Shown: positions 17,145 through 26,884, numbered from the stretch's first letter. The stretch: 53,905 nt of DNA from Periweissella ghanensis (GCF_918814755.1 NZ_CAKKNT010000014.1:1-53905); one strand, 5' to 3'. Notes: generated from the letters alone by a model not told the origin. A program made the numbers and translations.

Positions 17145-18458
17145 ATGGAAAGCATTTCACGCTACTTCCGCCTTAAAGAGGAAGGCTCAACTGTCCGTCG
17201 CGAATTCATTGCTGGTTTAACAACCTTCTTCGCGATGGCCTACATCTTGTTCGTTAATCCAACTGTTCTCGGTGCTGCCGGCATGGATAAAGGGGCCATC
17301 TTTACGGCCACGGCCATCGCCTCTGCCTTTGGGACTATCATGATGGGAATTTTGGCAAATTACCCAATTGCCATTGCACCTGGTCTTGGAATGAACGCCT
17401 TTTTCGCCTACTCAGTCGTTATTGGCATGAAAATTCCTTGGCAAACTGCGATGGCCGGGGTTTTTCTTTCAGCCATTATTTTTATGGTTTTAACGTTCTT
17501 TAAGGTTCGTGAAGTCGTTATTAATGCCATCCCTCGTGATTTAAAATTAGCCATTGCGGCCGGAATTGGTTTATTCATTGCCTTTATCGGTTTACACCAA
17601 GGTGGCTTGATTGTTTCAAACCCTGCTACTATGGTGGCCCTTGGTTCATTAGCAACCCCTACTACATGGCTAACCATCTTTGGTTTAATCGTGTCATTCA
17701 TTTTAGTTGTTAAACGCGTCCCTGCTTCAATCTTTATCGGGATGGTGCTTACGGCCATTCTTGGTTTAGTAACTGGTTTAATTAAAGCGCCCAGCGGCAT
17801 CGTTTCATTAGCTCCAAGTTTAAAGCCAACTTTTGGTGCGGGAATTACCCACATTGGTAACATCAACTCCGTCCAATTATTAATTGTTGTCTTAACATTC
17901 CTCCTTGTTGCATTCTTTGATACGGCCGGAACATTAATTGGCTTGGCTGAACAAGCGGGCTTTATTGATGAAAAAGGTGAAATGCCTCGCGTTGGTCGCG
18001 CATTGTTTGCGGATTCTTCATCAGTTTTACTTGGTTCAATTCTTGGAACATCACCTACGTCAACTTTCATTGAATCATCAGCCGGAATTGCTGTTGGTGG
18101 TCGAACTGGTTTAACTTCTGTCTTTGTTGGGATTTTCTTCTTATTCTCAATGCTTTTCTCACCCCTTTTAAGCGTCTTTACAGTTCAAGTTACCGCACCA
18201 GCGTTAATCGTAGTTGGGGTCTTGATGGCTTCTAACTTAGCCGGTATCGAATGGACTAAACTTGAAATTGGGATCCCAGCATTCTTGATCGTTATCGGTA
18301 TGCCATTGACTTACTCAATTTCTGATGGGATTGCCTTAGGAATGTTTGCCTTCCCAATCACAATGATTGCTGCTAAACGTGGTAAAGAAGTCAACCTTGT
18401 CATGTGGATATTATTTGCAGTCTTTGTCCTCTTCTTCTATGTGATGAACACTAAATAA
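17145..18458 (+). CDS. NCS2/AzgA-type adenine/guanine/hypoxanthine permease
   Basis: A 437-aa purine transporter of the PbuG/AzgA branch, with the N-terminal ESISRYFRLKEEGSTVRREFIAG that is nearly invariant in the family, about 12-14 membrane segments, and the TSTFIESSAG motif. An upstream ATG at 17085 overlaps the promoter, so the ATG at 17145 with GAGGT upstream is chosen. PurBoxes upstream indicate repression by PurR, the product of the divergent gene. Confidence 0.88.
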   Translation: MESISRYFRLKEEGSTVRREFIAGLTTFFAMAYILFVNPTVLGAAGMDKGAIFTATAIASAFGTIMMGILANYPIAIAPGLGMNAFFAYSVVIGMKIPWQTAMAGVFLSAIIFMVLTFFKVREVVINAIPRDLKLAIAAGIGLFIAFIGLHQGGLIVSNPATMVALGSLATPTTWLTIFGLIVSFILVVKRVPASIFIGMVLTAILGLVTGLIKAPSGIVSLAPSLKPTFGAGITHIGNINSVQLLIVVLTFLLVAFFDTAGTLIGLAEQAGFIDEKGEMPRVGRALFADSSSVLLGSILGTSPTSTFIESSAGIAVGGRTGLTSVFVGIFFLFSMLFSPLLSVFTVQVTAPALIVVGVLMASNLAGIEWTKLEIGIPAFLIVIGMPLTYSISDGIALGMFAFPITMIAAKRGKEVNLVMWILFAVFVLFFYVMNTK

Positions 18459-18473
18459 AGCTTTTACAACACA

Positions 18474-18510
18474 AAAAGTTCCCGAAATTAATTATTTCAG
18501 GAACTTTTTT
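18474..18510 (+). terminator. Terminator after the purine permease
   Basis: AAAAGTTCCCGAAAT pairs with ATTTCAGGAACTTTT with one mismatch, followed by further T. Confidence 0.85.
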
Positions 18511-18550
18511 AGTACAATTAATTAAATTACTCTTGTCCGAGGTATTAGCA

Positions 18551-19459
18551 ATGGCGATTTATCCTTATCAAATTTTTGCAACGGTGGCCGAAACGAAAAC
18601 TTATTATCAAGCAGCTGAGCGGTTAAATATTACGCCATCTGCTGTCAGCCATGCGATTGCCCAACTAGAACATGAACTCGGTTTTCCGTTGTTCATTCGA
18701 AACCGCAACGGGAGTACCCTAACTCCGAATGCCCAACAAATTTTACCGTACGTACGTGAAGTTTTGAACGCTGAAAATCGCTTACACCAAGAAATCGATA
18801 ACATCAATGGTTTAGTTCGTGGTACCTTACGCATTGGTGCCTTTAGTTCCGCGTCAGTGCAATGGTTACCCACAATTTTACAACAATTTAGACGGTCCTA
18901 TCCTGAAATTACCATTCAACTCGTGCAAGGCAGTTTGAACGATATTGCCGAAAAACTCCGGCAAGGCCAATTAGATATTGGTTTCACCGCTCTACCCGTT
19001 GATGCGCAATTGGTTACCTATCCGCTTATTTTAGATACTTTATTTACCGTGGCCCCCAAAGATTTTCGGCCCCAGAATGCGCAATTTGTCACTGAACATG
19101 ATTTACGGGATAAAACCTTTATTCTACAAGAATCCGATTATGATCGGGCTACTAAAGCCACCTTGGATCAATATAAAGTTACTTCTAACTCACTAACCTA
19201 TACAATTGATGACCCAAGTATCATTGCCATGGTTGAATCTGGTCTTGGTTTTGGGATTTTACCAGCCTTATCACTAACGAGTTTCCCGGATTATCATGAC
19301 AAAGTTAACGTGTATGCGTTTGACCAAGATGTCTTCCGGACACTTGTTGTGGCCACCCCTAAAAGCCAAGCGAGTTCCCCGGTTGTTAAAGCCATGCTCG
19401 CCCAAATTCTCACGTTTATGCTCGCTCAGTATCCCCATGATTTATTATGGTCCCACTAA
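18551..19459 (+). CDS. LysR-family transcriptional regulator
   Basis: A 302-aa regulator with an N-terminal helix-turn-helix (YYQAAERLNITPSAVSHAIAQLEHELGFPLF, residues about 18-48) and a periplasmic-binding-like effector domain from about 90. A TTG-initiated frame starts at 18533, but GAGG 8 nt before the ATG at 18551 decides the start. It is flanked by terminators on both sides and has no divergent partner, so its target is unknown. Confidence 0.88.
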   Translation: MAIYPYQIFATVAETKTYYQAAERLNITPSAVSHAIAQLEHELGFPLFIRNRNGSTLTPNAQQILPYVREVLNAENRLHQEIDNINGLVRGTLRIGAFSSASVQWLPTILQQFRRSYPEITIQLVQGSLNDIAEKLRQGQLDIGFTALPVDAQLVTYPLILDTLFTVAPKDFRPQNAQFVTEHDLRDKTFILQESDYDRATKATLDQYKVTSNSLTYTIDDPSIIAMVESGLGFGILPALSLTSFPDYHDKVNVYAFDQDVFRTLVVATPKSQASSPVVKAMLAQILTFMLAQYPHDLLWSH

Positions 19460-19467
19460 GCTTACAA

Positions 19468-19518
19468 AAAAAGACAACGCCGGCAGTGATCTAAATCACT
19501 ACTGGCGTTGTCTTTTTT
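19468..19518. terminator. Bidirectional terminator between convergent LysR and ABC genes
   Basis: AAAAGACAACGCC and GGCGTTGTCTTTT close a long stem that continues through AGTGAT/ATCACT to a 4-nt loop, with A and T runs outside. Confidence 0.88.
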
Positions 19519-19542
19519 AAGTTAACGTGCTTTCGCTAATGA

Positions 19543-21537
19543 TTAATCACCAGCAGCTAAACTTTGAATTGGGTCTAAGCGTGCGGCTACGTGCGATGGT
19601 GCAGCGGCAGCTAAGAGACTAATTACGATACTAATAATCATGGCAAAAATAACATTACCAAGACTAAAGTTAACAATTGGATAATTAATCAAACTGTGAA
19701 CCCCAAGATTAATAACCGTTTGCATAATATAAGCAAAGACTAATCCGAGGATGGCACTAAACGCCCCAATAAAGAACGCTTCAGCCGTGAACAAACGACT
19801 AATATCCTTTTTACGACCACCAAGTGCACGTAAAATCCCAATTTCTTTAGTCCGTTCTGAAACTGAAATATACAAGACCACGATAATCATAATCGCTGAT
19901 ACGAGTAATGAAATCCCGGCAATGGCCGCTAAAATATTAGCAGCAAGCGAGATGTAGGTGTTAATAGTATCAAGGATTGAACCCACACTACGGACTTCAT
20001 ACAACGCTTTACCATCACTACCTTTAAGCGCTTTTAAGTCTTTAGAAACTTGTTTAACATCGTTTAAGCTATCAACATCAACTGCTAAGAAATTAGCTTT
20101 GAAAGTAATTTTGTTATTCGCAAAAATTTGTTTCATGTTCGCCAATGACATTGATGAGGCCCCACCATCAAGAATTCCGGCAACTTTAATTGTCACTTCA
20201 ATCGTTCGTGGTGCCGCCATGCCCGGTGGAGTTTGACCCCCAAATTGAGCACTCGCTAATTGGGCTTTAGCCGCCGCAACAGGATCAACAAAACGTAAGT
20301 TAAGAGTTTTCCCAACTAAAGCTTTGTAGTTCTTTTGAATTGCTTGAGCATCGGCTTTTGAAAGTAAAATTTGATTCCCACTTGCTTGATGACCAGCCAC
20401 AATTTTTTGGTCTTTCAAAGTTGCGTTCCAAGTCATAATTTGGGTAGCGGCCTTTTTACCGTTACCGAGTTGTAAACTGGCATTAGAAAGTAAGTAAGCT
20501 AAGTTCGCTTCATCAATATGTTTAACCTTTTGTACCTTTTGTAAATCGGCATTCGTTAATTCATAGTGACTCGGATTCGTTTTAGCAGCGGCCGCCCCCG
20601 TTGGGATTGGCTTATTTAAGGTAATCGTTTTAGGATTAACTAATGATGTAATCTGTTGATTCATGTAACCTTTAATCCCATTACCTAAACCTAAAAATAG
20701 AATCACGGCAAAAATCCCAATTGAGCCACCAAAAATAATCAATAAGTTACGTTTAATGTTATAACGGACATGTTCCCATGCCATCCGGACATTGGCAAAG
20801 TATGACAATGGCCGTGAAGGAATTAATTTGGCTGTTTCTTCAGTCGTGTATTTTTCACGATTAGTCGTATCACCATCAATTTTACCATCAGCCAAATGGA
20901 CAATCCGAGTACCAAAGTCAGCAACGGCTTGCGAGTGGGTAACGGCAATCACCAATTTACCGGATTTAGCAATTCCATCCAAAATTTCTAGCACTTCTTG
21001 CGTATTTTGGGCATCCAAAGCTCCGGTTGGTTCATCGGCAATAATTACTTCTGGATCACTAGCAAGCGCGCGGGCAATCGCGACCCGTTGTTTTTGCCCC
21101 CCAGAAAGTTGATTAGGGTGTTTCTTAACGTGCTCGCTCAAGCCGACTTGATCAAGTAATTCCAAAGCTCGTTTTTCTTGTTCTTTGCTACTTAACGTCG
21201 TCATTTTAAGCGAAATCAATACATTTTCTAAGACCGTTAAATGACTAATCAAGTTAAATGATTGGAAAATAAAGCCAATCGTTTGTCGGCGATATTGATC
21301 AAAGTCTTTCTCTTTGGCGCCTTTGAGCGATTGACCATTAACAATTACATCCCCTGTAAAATTATGATCTAGGCCCCCTAATATGTTCATTAGAGTAGAT
21401 TTACCACCACCACTTTCACCTAGAATTGAGACAAACTCCCCCCGTTCAAAAGCTAAATCAATCCCTTTCAAGACGGGAAACTCTTCTTTACCAAGATAGT
21501 ACGATTTACGAATATCTTGTAATGCTAAAAATGCCAT
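19543..21537 (-). CDS. MacB-like ABC transporter, fused ATPase and permease
   Basis: A 664-aa type VII (mechanotransmission) ABC protein. The ATPase domain (about 1-235) has Walker A GESGGGKST (40-48), signature LSGGQKQR and Walker B VIIADEPTGALD. After a helix at about 265-288 comes an extracytoplasmic domain to about 530, then three C-terminal helices of the FtsX/MacB permease fold ending in PSHVAARLDPIQSLAAGD. Such proteins export peptides or lipoproteins or sense antimicrobial peptides. No two-component system or accessory protein is adjacent, so the substrate is unknown. Confidence 0.85.
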   Translation of the reverse strand: MAFLALQDIRKSYYLGKEEFPVLKGIDLAFERGEFVSILGESGGGKSTLMNILGGLDHNFTGDVIVNGQSLKGAKEKDFDQYRRQTIGFIFQSFNLISHLTVLENVLISLKMTTLSSKEQEKRALELLDQVGLSEHVKKHPNQLSGGQKQRVAIARALASDPEVIIADEPTGALDAQNTQEVLEILDGIAKSGKLVIAVTHSQAVADFGTRIVHLADGKIDGDTTNREKYTTEETAKLIPSRPLSYFANVRMAWEHVRYNIKRNLLIIFGGSIGIFAVILFLGLGNGIKGYMNQQITSLVNPKTITLNKPIPTGAAAAKTNPSHYELTNADLQKVQKVKHIDEANLAYLLSNASLQLGNGKKAATQIMTWNATLKDQKIVAGHQASGNQILLSKADAQAIQKNYKALVGKTLNLRFVDPVAAAKAQLASAQFGGQTPPGMAAPRTIEVTIKVAGILDGGASSMSLANMKQIFANNKITFKANFLAVDVDSLNDVKQVSKDLKALKGSDGKALYEVRSVGSILDTINTYISLAANILAAIAGISLLVSAIMIIVVLYISVSERTKEIGILRALGGRKKDISRLFTAEAFFIGAFSAILGLVFAYIMQTVINLGVHSLINYPIVNFSLGNVIFAMIISIVISLLAAAAPSHVAARLDPIQSLAAGD

Positions 21538-21681
21538 GCCTTATGCTCCTCTCCTATAGCTTGTTAAGTATGTCATAGCTCTATTATACTTTAAAAATAT
21601 CAAATCATTGTTTATTTTACCTATTAGGTATTAATAATGCCACTTTTAATTATGCCTACTTACTAAAAATAACTAATTTTA

Positions 21682-21711
21682 TTGACTTTTAATAACTTTA
21701 TGGGATATCAT
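21682..21711 (+). promoter_or_regulatory. Promoter of the amino-acid binding protein gene
   Basis: TTGACT (21682-21687) and TATCAT (21706-21711) are spaced by 18 nt. The 232-bp gap to the divergent ABC gene is otherwise AT-rich without recognisable features. Confidence 0.45.
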
Positions 21712-21769
21712 AGAATTTGCTTTTATTGTTTAACCAAACCATACTATACTTTATAGAGGAGATTTTAAG

Positions 21770-22564
21770 ATGCATTTTCGTTTTAAGAAATTATTATTAC
21801 TTGCTGCTGTTGTTGTCACTGGAGTCACGTTAGCGGCTTGTGGTAACCAACAAGCGGCCAACAACAAGGACCACACTATCCAAAGTGGGAAACTTACCAT
21901 TGGGCTTGAGGGAACATATGCACCTTACAGCTACCATAAAGATGGTAAGTTAACTGGTTTTGAAGTTGAATTATCACGTGATTTAGCTAAAGAACTTGGT
22001 CTTAAGCCCGTCTTTGTGCAATCAAAATGGGATTCATTAATTGCTGGACTCGATGCACACAAATATGATGCCGTCTTCAATAACGTAACGGTTTCTGCCC
22101 AACGTGCCAAAAGTTACGCCTATACGGTGCCATACTTGTACAGCAAGTCAGTATTAATCGTTAAAAAGGGTTCAAGCATTAAAAATGCTGGTGATATTAA
22201 AGGCCTTAAGATTGCTGGTGACTTGACGACTGAAAATGGTCGGGCTGCGCAAAAGCTTGGTGCTTCCGTAGTTGCGGTACCTGGTTTCTCAGAAGCAATT
22301 TCATTAATTGAATCTGGTCAAGCTAAAGGAGCATTTAACTCACGTGAAGCTTTCTACGGCTTCAAGCAAGCTAATCCAAATACTGATTTAACGACGCTTG
22401 ATGCAAGTAAAGAAATCCCAACTGAAACTGTTGCTGGGGTCCTTAGCAAAAATAATCCTGAATTAAAAGCTAAGTTAGACAAAGCTCTTAAAAAACTTGA
22501 AGCTAATGGTACTGTACGTAAGCTTTCACTCCAATTCTTTGGGACTGATGTAACGAAAAAATAA
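21770..22564 (+). CDS. Amino-acid ABC transporter, substrate-binding lipoprotein
   Basis: A 264-aa family 3 solute-binding protein with signal peptide and lipobox LAAC (Cys about residue 24). The ligand region starts KLTIGLEGTYAPYSYHKDGKLTGFEVEL, and the length fits the cystine/polar amino-acid group; cystine is my best guess but not proven. GGAGA lies upstream of ATG. The permease follows after a terminator-like hairpin; there is no ATPase gene. Confidence 0.82.
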   Translation: MHFRFKKLLLLAAVVVTGVTLAACGNQQAANNKDHTIQSGKLTIGLEGTYAPYSYHKDGKLTGFEVELSRDLAKELGLKPVFVQSKWDSLIAGLDAHKYDAVFNNVTVSAQRAKSYAYTVPYLYSKSVLIVKKGSSIKNAGDIKGLKIAGDLTTENGRAAQKLGASVVAVPGFSEAISLIESGQAKGAFNSREAFYGFKQANPNTDLTTLDASKEIPTETVAGVLSKNNPELKAKLDKALKKLEANGTVRKLSLQFFGTDVTKK

Positions 22565-22572
22565 TAATACTC

Positions 22573-22608
22573 AAATGCTTACAATGACCATTCACTGTAA
22601 GCATTTTT
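22573..22608 (+). terminator. Terminator-like hairpin between binding protein and permease
   Basis: AAATGCTTACA pairs with TGTAAGCATTT over 11 bp, followed by TT. It should lower permease transcription relative to the binding protein, a common arrangement in such operons. Confidence 0.7.
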
Positions 22609-22645
22609 CCATATAATCCCATATTCAACTCTGAAAGGATCACCT

Positions 22646-23332
22646 ATGTTACTTGAAATTTTTAAAGATCATTTTTTTCAATTTTTGATTATTGGTCTTA
22701 AAACAACTGTTCCTTTGGCAATTATTACGTTTATTTTGAGCTTAATTGTCGGTACTTTATCCGCCTTCATTAGTTTAGCCGATGTCAAACGTTTAACACC
22801 AATGTGGTTTATCCAACAAATTAATCGCTTCTATATTTGGCTTTTTCGCAGCACGCCCATGTTGCTCCAACTATACATTATTTTCTATGGAATTCCCAAA
22901 GCCTTTCCAAGTCTCAGTTTAGGCGTGTGGCCTGCTGCCATTATTGGGTTTACCCTCAATACGGGAGCCTATACATCTGAAACAATTCGTGGTGCCATTG
23001 GTGGGGTGCCTAAGGGTCAATTTGAAGCAGCCCGTTCACTAGGGATGGGGACCAAAACAACGTTCTTATACGTTATCTTGCCCCAAGCCTTCCGCATTGC
23101 CGTGCCACCTTTGAGTAACTCATTTATTGCCCTTGTTAAAGATACTTCATTGGCCTCAACGATTTCATTAATTGAAATTATGCAAGTTGCACAAGAAACC
23201 GCGGCCACAAACTTCCAAATTTTGGATACGTATATTGTGGCGGCGGTCGTGTATGCCCTCTTCTCAACCATCCTTTCTAAAGGCCAAAAAATTATGGAAA
23301 CTAAGTTCCAATCATATGAATTGGCACATTAA
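22646..23332 (+). CDS. Amino-acid ABC transporter, permease
   Basis: A 228-aa polar amino-acid permease with about five membrane helices and the cytoplasmic EAA loop GVPKGQFEAARSLGMGTKTTFLYVILPQA (residues about 115-143), which docks on an ATPase. GAAAGGATC lies before ATG. No nucleotide-binding subunit is found in the window, so the transporter must borrow one encoded elsewhere. Confidence 0.85.
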   Translation: MLLEIFKDHFFQFLIIGLKTTVPLAIITFILSLIVGTLSAFISLADVKRLTPMWFIQQINRFYIWLFRSTPMLLQLYIIFYGIPKAFPSLSLGVWPAAIIGFTLNTGAYTSETIRGAIGGVPKGQFEAARSLGMGTKTTFLYVILPQAFRIAVPPLSNSFIALVKDTSLASTISLIEIMQVAQETAATNFQILDTYIVAAVVYALFSTILSKGQKIMETKFQSYELAH

Positions 23333-23443
23333 GCATGTGCTTGGTGATTGTAAAGTTTACTTATTAATTAATAGCATTTATGTATTTTAAGCCTTATTAA
23401 TGCTAAGATATGAGTATTAAATGAAGAATCGAGGTTATTTTTA

Positions 23444-24292
23444 ATGACACTTACGGATACATTTACGCTTGCAAACGATGTTAAAATTCCCGTTGTTGGG
23501 TTTGGTACATGGCAAACTCCTGATGGGGATGTGGCTTATCAAGCAACTTTAGACGCTTTAAACGCTGGTTACCGTCATATTGATACGGCGGCCTTTTATG
23601 GTAATGAAGAATCTGTTGGCCGGGCAATTGCTGATTCAGGCATTGCCCGCAACGAATTATTTGTTACCACTAAGCTTTGGAATGCTGATCATGGTTATGC
23701 CCAAGCTCAAGCTGCTTTGGCATTATCATTGCAAAAGTTAGGTTTAGACTATGTTGATTTATACTTGATTCACTGGCCAAATCCCGTTGCGTTCCGTAAC
23801 GAATGGCAACAACGTAATGCTGATACTTGGCGCGCCATGGAAGAAGCCTACAATGATGGGAAAGCTCGGGCCATTGGGGTTTCAAACTTCCAAGTTCATC
23901 ACTTAGAAGAACTTTTCAAAACTGCAACTATCAAACCAATGGTTAACCAATTATTCTTAAACCCTTCAGATACTGAAGATGAAGTTGTTGCTTTTGATAA
24001 TGCCCACAACATCTTAAACGAAGCGTACTCACCACTTGGAACTGGGGCTATTTTTGACTTACCAGAAGTTCAAGCCGTGGCTGATCGGTTAAACAAAACG
24101 GTCGCCCAAGTGGTCCTTCGTTGGAGTTTGGATAAAGGGTTCTTACCCCTTCCAAAGTCAACCCACACTGAACGGATTATTGAAAACGGTCAACTCTTTG
24201 ACTTTGAACTTAGCGCTGAAGATACTGCCGTTATTGACGGTCTACACGGTAAGTTTGGCTTCCACAAAGAAGCTGATCAAGTTGAATTTTAA
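23444..24292 (+). CDS. Aldo/keto reductase
   Basis: A 282-aa NADPH-dependent reductase with the AKR catalytic tetrad Asp47 (HIDTAAFYGNE), Tyr52, Lys77 (TTKLWN) and His110 (LIHWP). The GVSNF and C-terminal LPKSTHTERI cofactor motifs are present. It resembles the 2,5-diketo-gluconate/glyoxal reductase branch; the physiological carbonyl substrate is unknown. It stands alone with its own terminator. Confidence 0.88.
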   Translation: MTLTDTFTLANDVKIPVVGFGTWQTPDGDVAYQATLDALNAGYRHIDTAAFYGNEESVGRAIADSGIARNELFVTTKLWNADHGYAQAQAALALSLQKLGLDYVDLYLIHWPNPVAFRNEWQQRNADTWRAMEEAYNDGKARAIGVSNFQVHHLEELFKTATIKPMVNQLFLNPSDTEDEVVAFDNAHNILNEAYSPLGTGAIFDLPEVQAVADRLNKTVAQVVLRWSLDKGFLPLPKSTHTERIIENGQLFDFELSAEDTAVIDGLHGKFGFHKEADQVEF

Positions 24293-24293
24293 C

Positions 24294-24326
24294 AATAAAA
24301 AAAGCGTCTTGGACGCTTTTTTTATT
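24294..24326 (+). terminator. Terminator after the aldo/keto reductase
   Basis: AATAAAAAAAGCGTC pairs with GACGCTTTTTTTATT around a 3-nt loop. Confidence 0.85.
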
Positions 24327-24454
24327 GCTAAAATAGATTTCTTGTAAATCATTCGCTAAGCTAGGCGAAATCGCGTTATACTAAACAAGTAACTTATTTG
24401 CCTTTTGGCGTAGCTGTTCTTAATTGAACTTTGTATCTCTAATGAGGAGTTTTT

Positions 24455-25918
24455 ATGGCTTATTCTAACAACAATAATAATAAACGACCCGCGCGTCCTA
24501 GCCGGCCACCGTTTAAACGTCGCCCCCAGCAACCAACCCAACCGGCTGTTGAACCAACCGTTGAAATTGGTCAACGCTTCCCCTTAACAATTAAACGTTT
24601 AGGGATTAACGGTGAAGGAATCGGTTATTACAAACGTAAGATTACTTTTGTTCCCGGTGCTTTACCCGATGAAGTGGTGATTGCTGAAGTTACTGATATT
24701 GAACCCCACTATCTCGTGGCTAAAATTCACAAAGTCCGTGAATTTTCACCTAACCGCGTAACCCCACGTGACCAATACGCGGGCTTAGTCGGTGGTTTTG
24801 ATCTTGAACACATGGATTATCAAGCGCAACTTGATTATAAAGTTGACGTTATTGAGCAAGCTTTAGAAAAGTTCAAGCCGCGTGGTTTTAACAAATTCAA
24901 ACTTTTGCCAACCATCGGGATGAACAACCCTTATCACTACCGTAATAAAGCCCAATTCCCGGTTCGGATGATTGATGACCGGATTGCTGTTGGGATGTTT
25001 AAAATTGGTACGCATGATCTAGTTGATTTACCCGATGTTGCTACCCAACACCCCGCTACGATGAAGGTTATGCGTGGGATTCGTTCGATATTGGAAACTT
25101 TAAGTATTCCAATATATGATGAACGGGCTGATTCAGGAATTCTTAAGTCAATCATCGTCCGGGTATCAGAATATTCTGGTGAAGTCCAAGTTACTTTTGT
25201 GACGATTTCAAAGAAATTCCCACAACTTCGGGCCTTGCTAACGGCAATTCACGAAAAATTACCGCAAGTTACCTCAATTAATCAAAATATTAATCCTGAG
25301 AAAACTTCATTAATTTGGGGCCCCGAAACGGTCCACTTAGATGGTAAAAAATACATCACTGAACAAATTAATGGTAAGTTTTTCGAGCTTTCACCGCGCG
25401 CGTTCTTACAACTTAATCCAAAACAAACGGCCCGCCTTTACCGCGAAGCCCTTGATGCCCTTGATTTAACATCTGCTGATCGCCTAGTCGATGCCTATTC
25501 TGGTATCGGGACCCTTGGGATTGCGATTGCTGATAAAGTTGGTGAAGTGCGCGGGATGGATACGGTCCCCGAAGCGATTGCCGATGCCAACCGGAATACT
25601 AAGCTAAATGGTATTACTAACGCGGAATACTTTGTCGGTGAAGCCGAATACCTCATTCCTAACTGGGTTGCTGACGGTTGGATTCCGGATGCTATTATCG
25701 TCGATCCACCACGAACTGGTTTAGATGAACAATTACGGACGACCATTTTAGATGTTAAACCGAAAAAATTTGTCTACATTTCATGTAATCCATCAACATT
25801 GGCTCGTGACTTAGTTGACCTAGTTAAGGTCTACAATGTGGAATACATTCAATCAATTGATATGTTCCCACAAACGGCACGGGTTGAAGCAATTGTTAAA
25901 TTTACTCGTAAAGACTAA
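24455..25918 (+). CDS. 23S rRNA (uracil-5-)-methyltransferase, RlmCD/RumA type
   Basis: A 487-aa SAM-dependent enzyme making m5U in 23S rRNA. A basic, Asn-rich tail (1-35) precedes a TRAM RNA-binding domain (about 38-97). The methyltransferase domain has DAYSGIGTLG for SAM, DPPRTGL, catalytic Cys444 in YISCNPSTLARDL and Glu478 in ARVEAIV. In RlmD the segment after TRAM holds Cys ligands of a [4Fe-4S] cluster; here residues 104-121 (RDQYAGLVGGFDLEHM) have none, so the cluster is absent. The single Gram-positive enzyme RlmCD modifies both U747 and U1939. GAGGAG precedes ATG. Confidence 0.88.
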   Translation: MAYSNNNNNKRPARPSRPPFKRRPQQPTQPAVEPTVEIGQRFPLTIKRLGINGEGIGYYKRKITFVPGALPDEVVIAEVTDIEPHYLVAKIHKVREFSPNRVTPRDQYAGLVGGFDLEHMDYQAQLDYKVDVIEQALEKFKPRGFNKFKLLPTIGMNNPYHYRNKAQFPVRMIDDRIAVGMFKIGTHDLVDLPDVATQHPATMKVMRGIRSILETLSIPIYDERADSGILKSIIVRVSEYSGEVQVTFVTISKKFPQLRALLTAIHEKLPQVTSINQNINPEKTSLIWGPETVHLDGKKYITEQINGKFFELSPRAFLQLNPKQTARLYREALDALDLTSADRLVDAYSGIGTLGIAIADKVGEVRGMDTVPEAIADANRNTKLNGITNAEYFVGEAEYLIPNWVADGWIPDAIIVDPPRTGLDEQLRTTILDVKPKKFVYISCNPSTLARDLVDLVKVYNVEYIQSIDMFPQTARVEAIVKFTRKD

Positions 25919-26015
25919 TTTAACAACAAAAACAAGCTATACTATTAAAGGCACATGATATACGTATTTTATCGTGTACCCTTTACTTAAACGACTATCT
26001 AAGAGGAGCAACACA

Positions 26016-26735
26016 ATGAGTAATTTATTTGAACACAGTACCATCGAAGTTTTAATTGCCGCTAAATTAGACGGTACCATCACTTTGACCGAACTACTTA
26101 AGCACGGTAGTTATGGTTTAGGAACTTTCACCGGTTTAGATGGTGAAGTTATTATTCTTGATAACGATGTTTACCAAGTTGACCAAACGGGGACTGTTAA
26201 TCACATTACTGATATGAACACTACATTACCATTTGCTTCTGTGCACACCCCATCTGAGAATGAACAACCATTGACGTTAGCCAAGGCTGATTTTGCCCTC
26301 TTAAACCAAACTTTTGCCGCTGACAAAAACTTGAAAAACGTTTTTGCAACGATTAAGCTTCACGGTCACTTTAATGCTGTTAAGGTTCGTGTTGCCCCTA
26401 AACAAGAAAAACCTTACCCAAGCTTGTTGGCCGTTACTAAAAACCAACCAATCTTTGACACAGAAGATGTCACGGGAACAATTGTTGGATACTATGCCCC
26501 AGAATTATTTGGTAACATTACCGCCGCTGGTTGGCACTTACACTTCTTAAGCGATGATCACCAATTTGGGGGCCACCTCTTAAGCTTTGTTGGTTCTGAT
26601 CTTGACGGAACCTTTGAAATCTTTGATGGAATTGAACAACACTTCCCAATCAATGATCCGGAATTCCGTAATCACGAAAATGATTTAGCAACGCTTAAAG
26701 CTGCTATCGAAGAATCAGAAGGTTTCCAAGATTAA
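26016..26735 (+). CDS. aldB: Alpha-acetolactate decarboxylase
   Basis: A 239-aa zinc enzyme converting acetolactate to acetoin. The metal ligands are visible as His174, His176 and His187 in GWHLHFLSDDHQFGGHLL. An in-frame ATG at 25974 lies in a hairpin-rich leader; GAGGAG before the ATG at 26016 sets the start. Acetolactate synthase is not adjacent. Together with the butanediol dehydrogenase at 47197-48240 it gives the acetoin/2,3-butanediol branch. Confidence 0.93.
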   Translation: MSNLFEHSTIEVLIAAKLDGTITLTELLKHGSYGLGTFTGLDGEVIILDNDVYQVDQTGTVNHITDMNTTLPFASVHTPSENEQPLTLAKADFALLNQTFAADKNLKNVFATIKLHGHFNAVKVRVAPKQEKPYPSLLAVTKNQPIFDTEDVTGTIVGYYAPELFGNITAAGWHLHFLSDDHQFGGHLLSFVGSDLDGTFEIFDGIEQHFPINDPEFRNHENDLATLKAAIEESEGFQD

Positions 26736-26747
26736 TTGCTACCAATT

Positions 26748-26780
26748 AAAAAATCCTTGCTTAACAGCAAGGATTTTTTT
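26748..26780 (+). terminator. Terminator after aldB
   Basis: AAAAAATCCTTGCT pairs with AGCAAGGATTTTTT around a 4-nt loop. Confidence 0.88.
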
Positions 26781-26884
26781 GTACCTTTGATTTTATTAAC
26801 CCTAGGATCGTTACCTTATCAAGGACGGTTACTTTTTATCTTTCTAAATTCTTATAAAATCATTAATTTAATTTAAAAAAATAC

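Noticed and set aside
17408-18070. Long minus-strand frame (220 codons) inside the purine permease
   Set aside because: It is antisense to a clear membrane transporter and its composition (Lys, Thr, Ile, Pro rich) is that of a shadow frame.
25950-25981. Hairpin in the aldB leader as a terminator or riboswitch
   Set aside because: An 11-bp stem with one mismatch exists (GGCACATGATA against TTATCGTGTACC) but has no T run and no known motif; noted only as possible mRNA structure.
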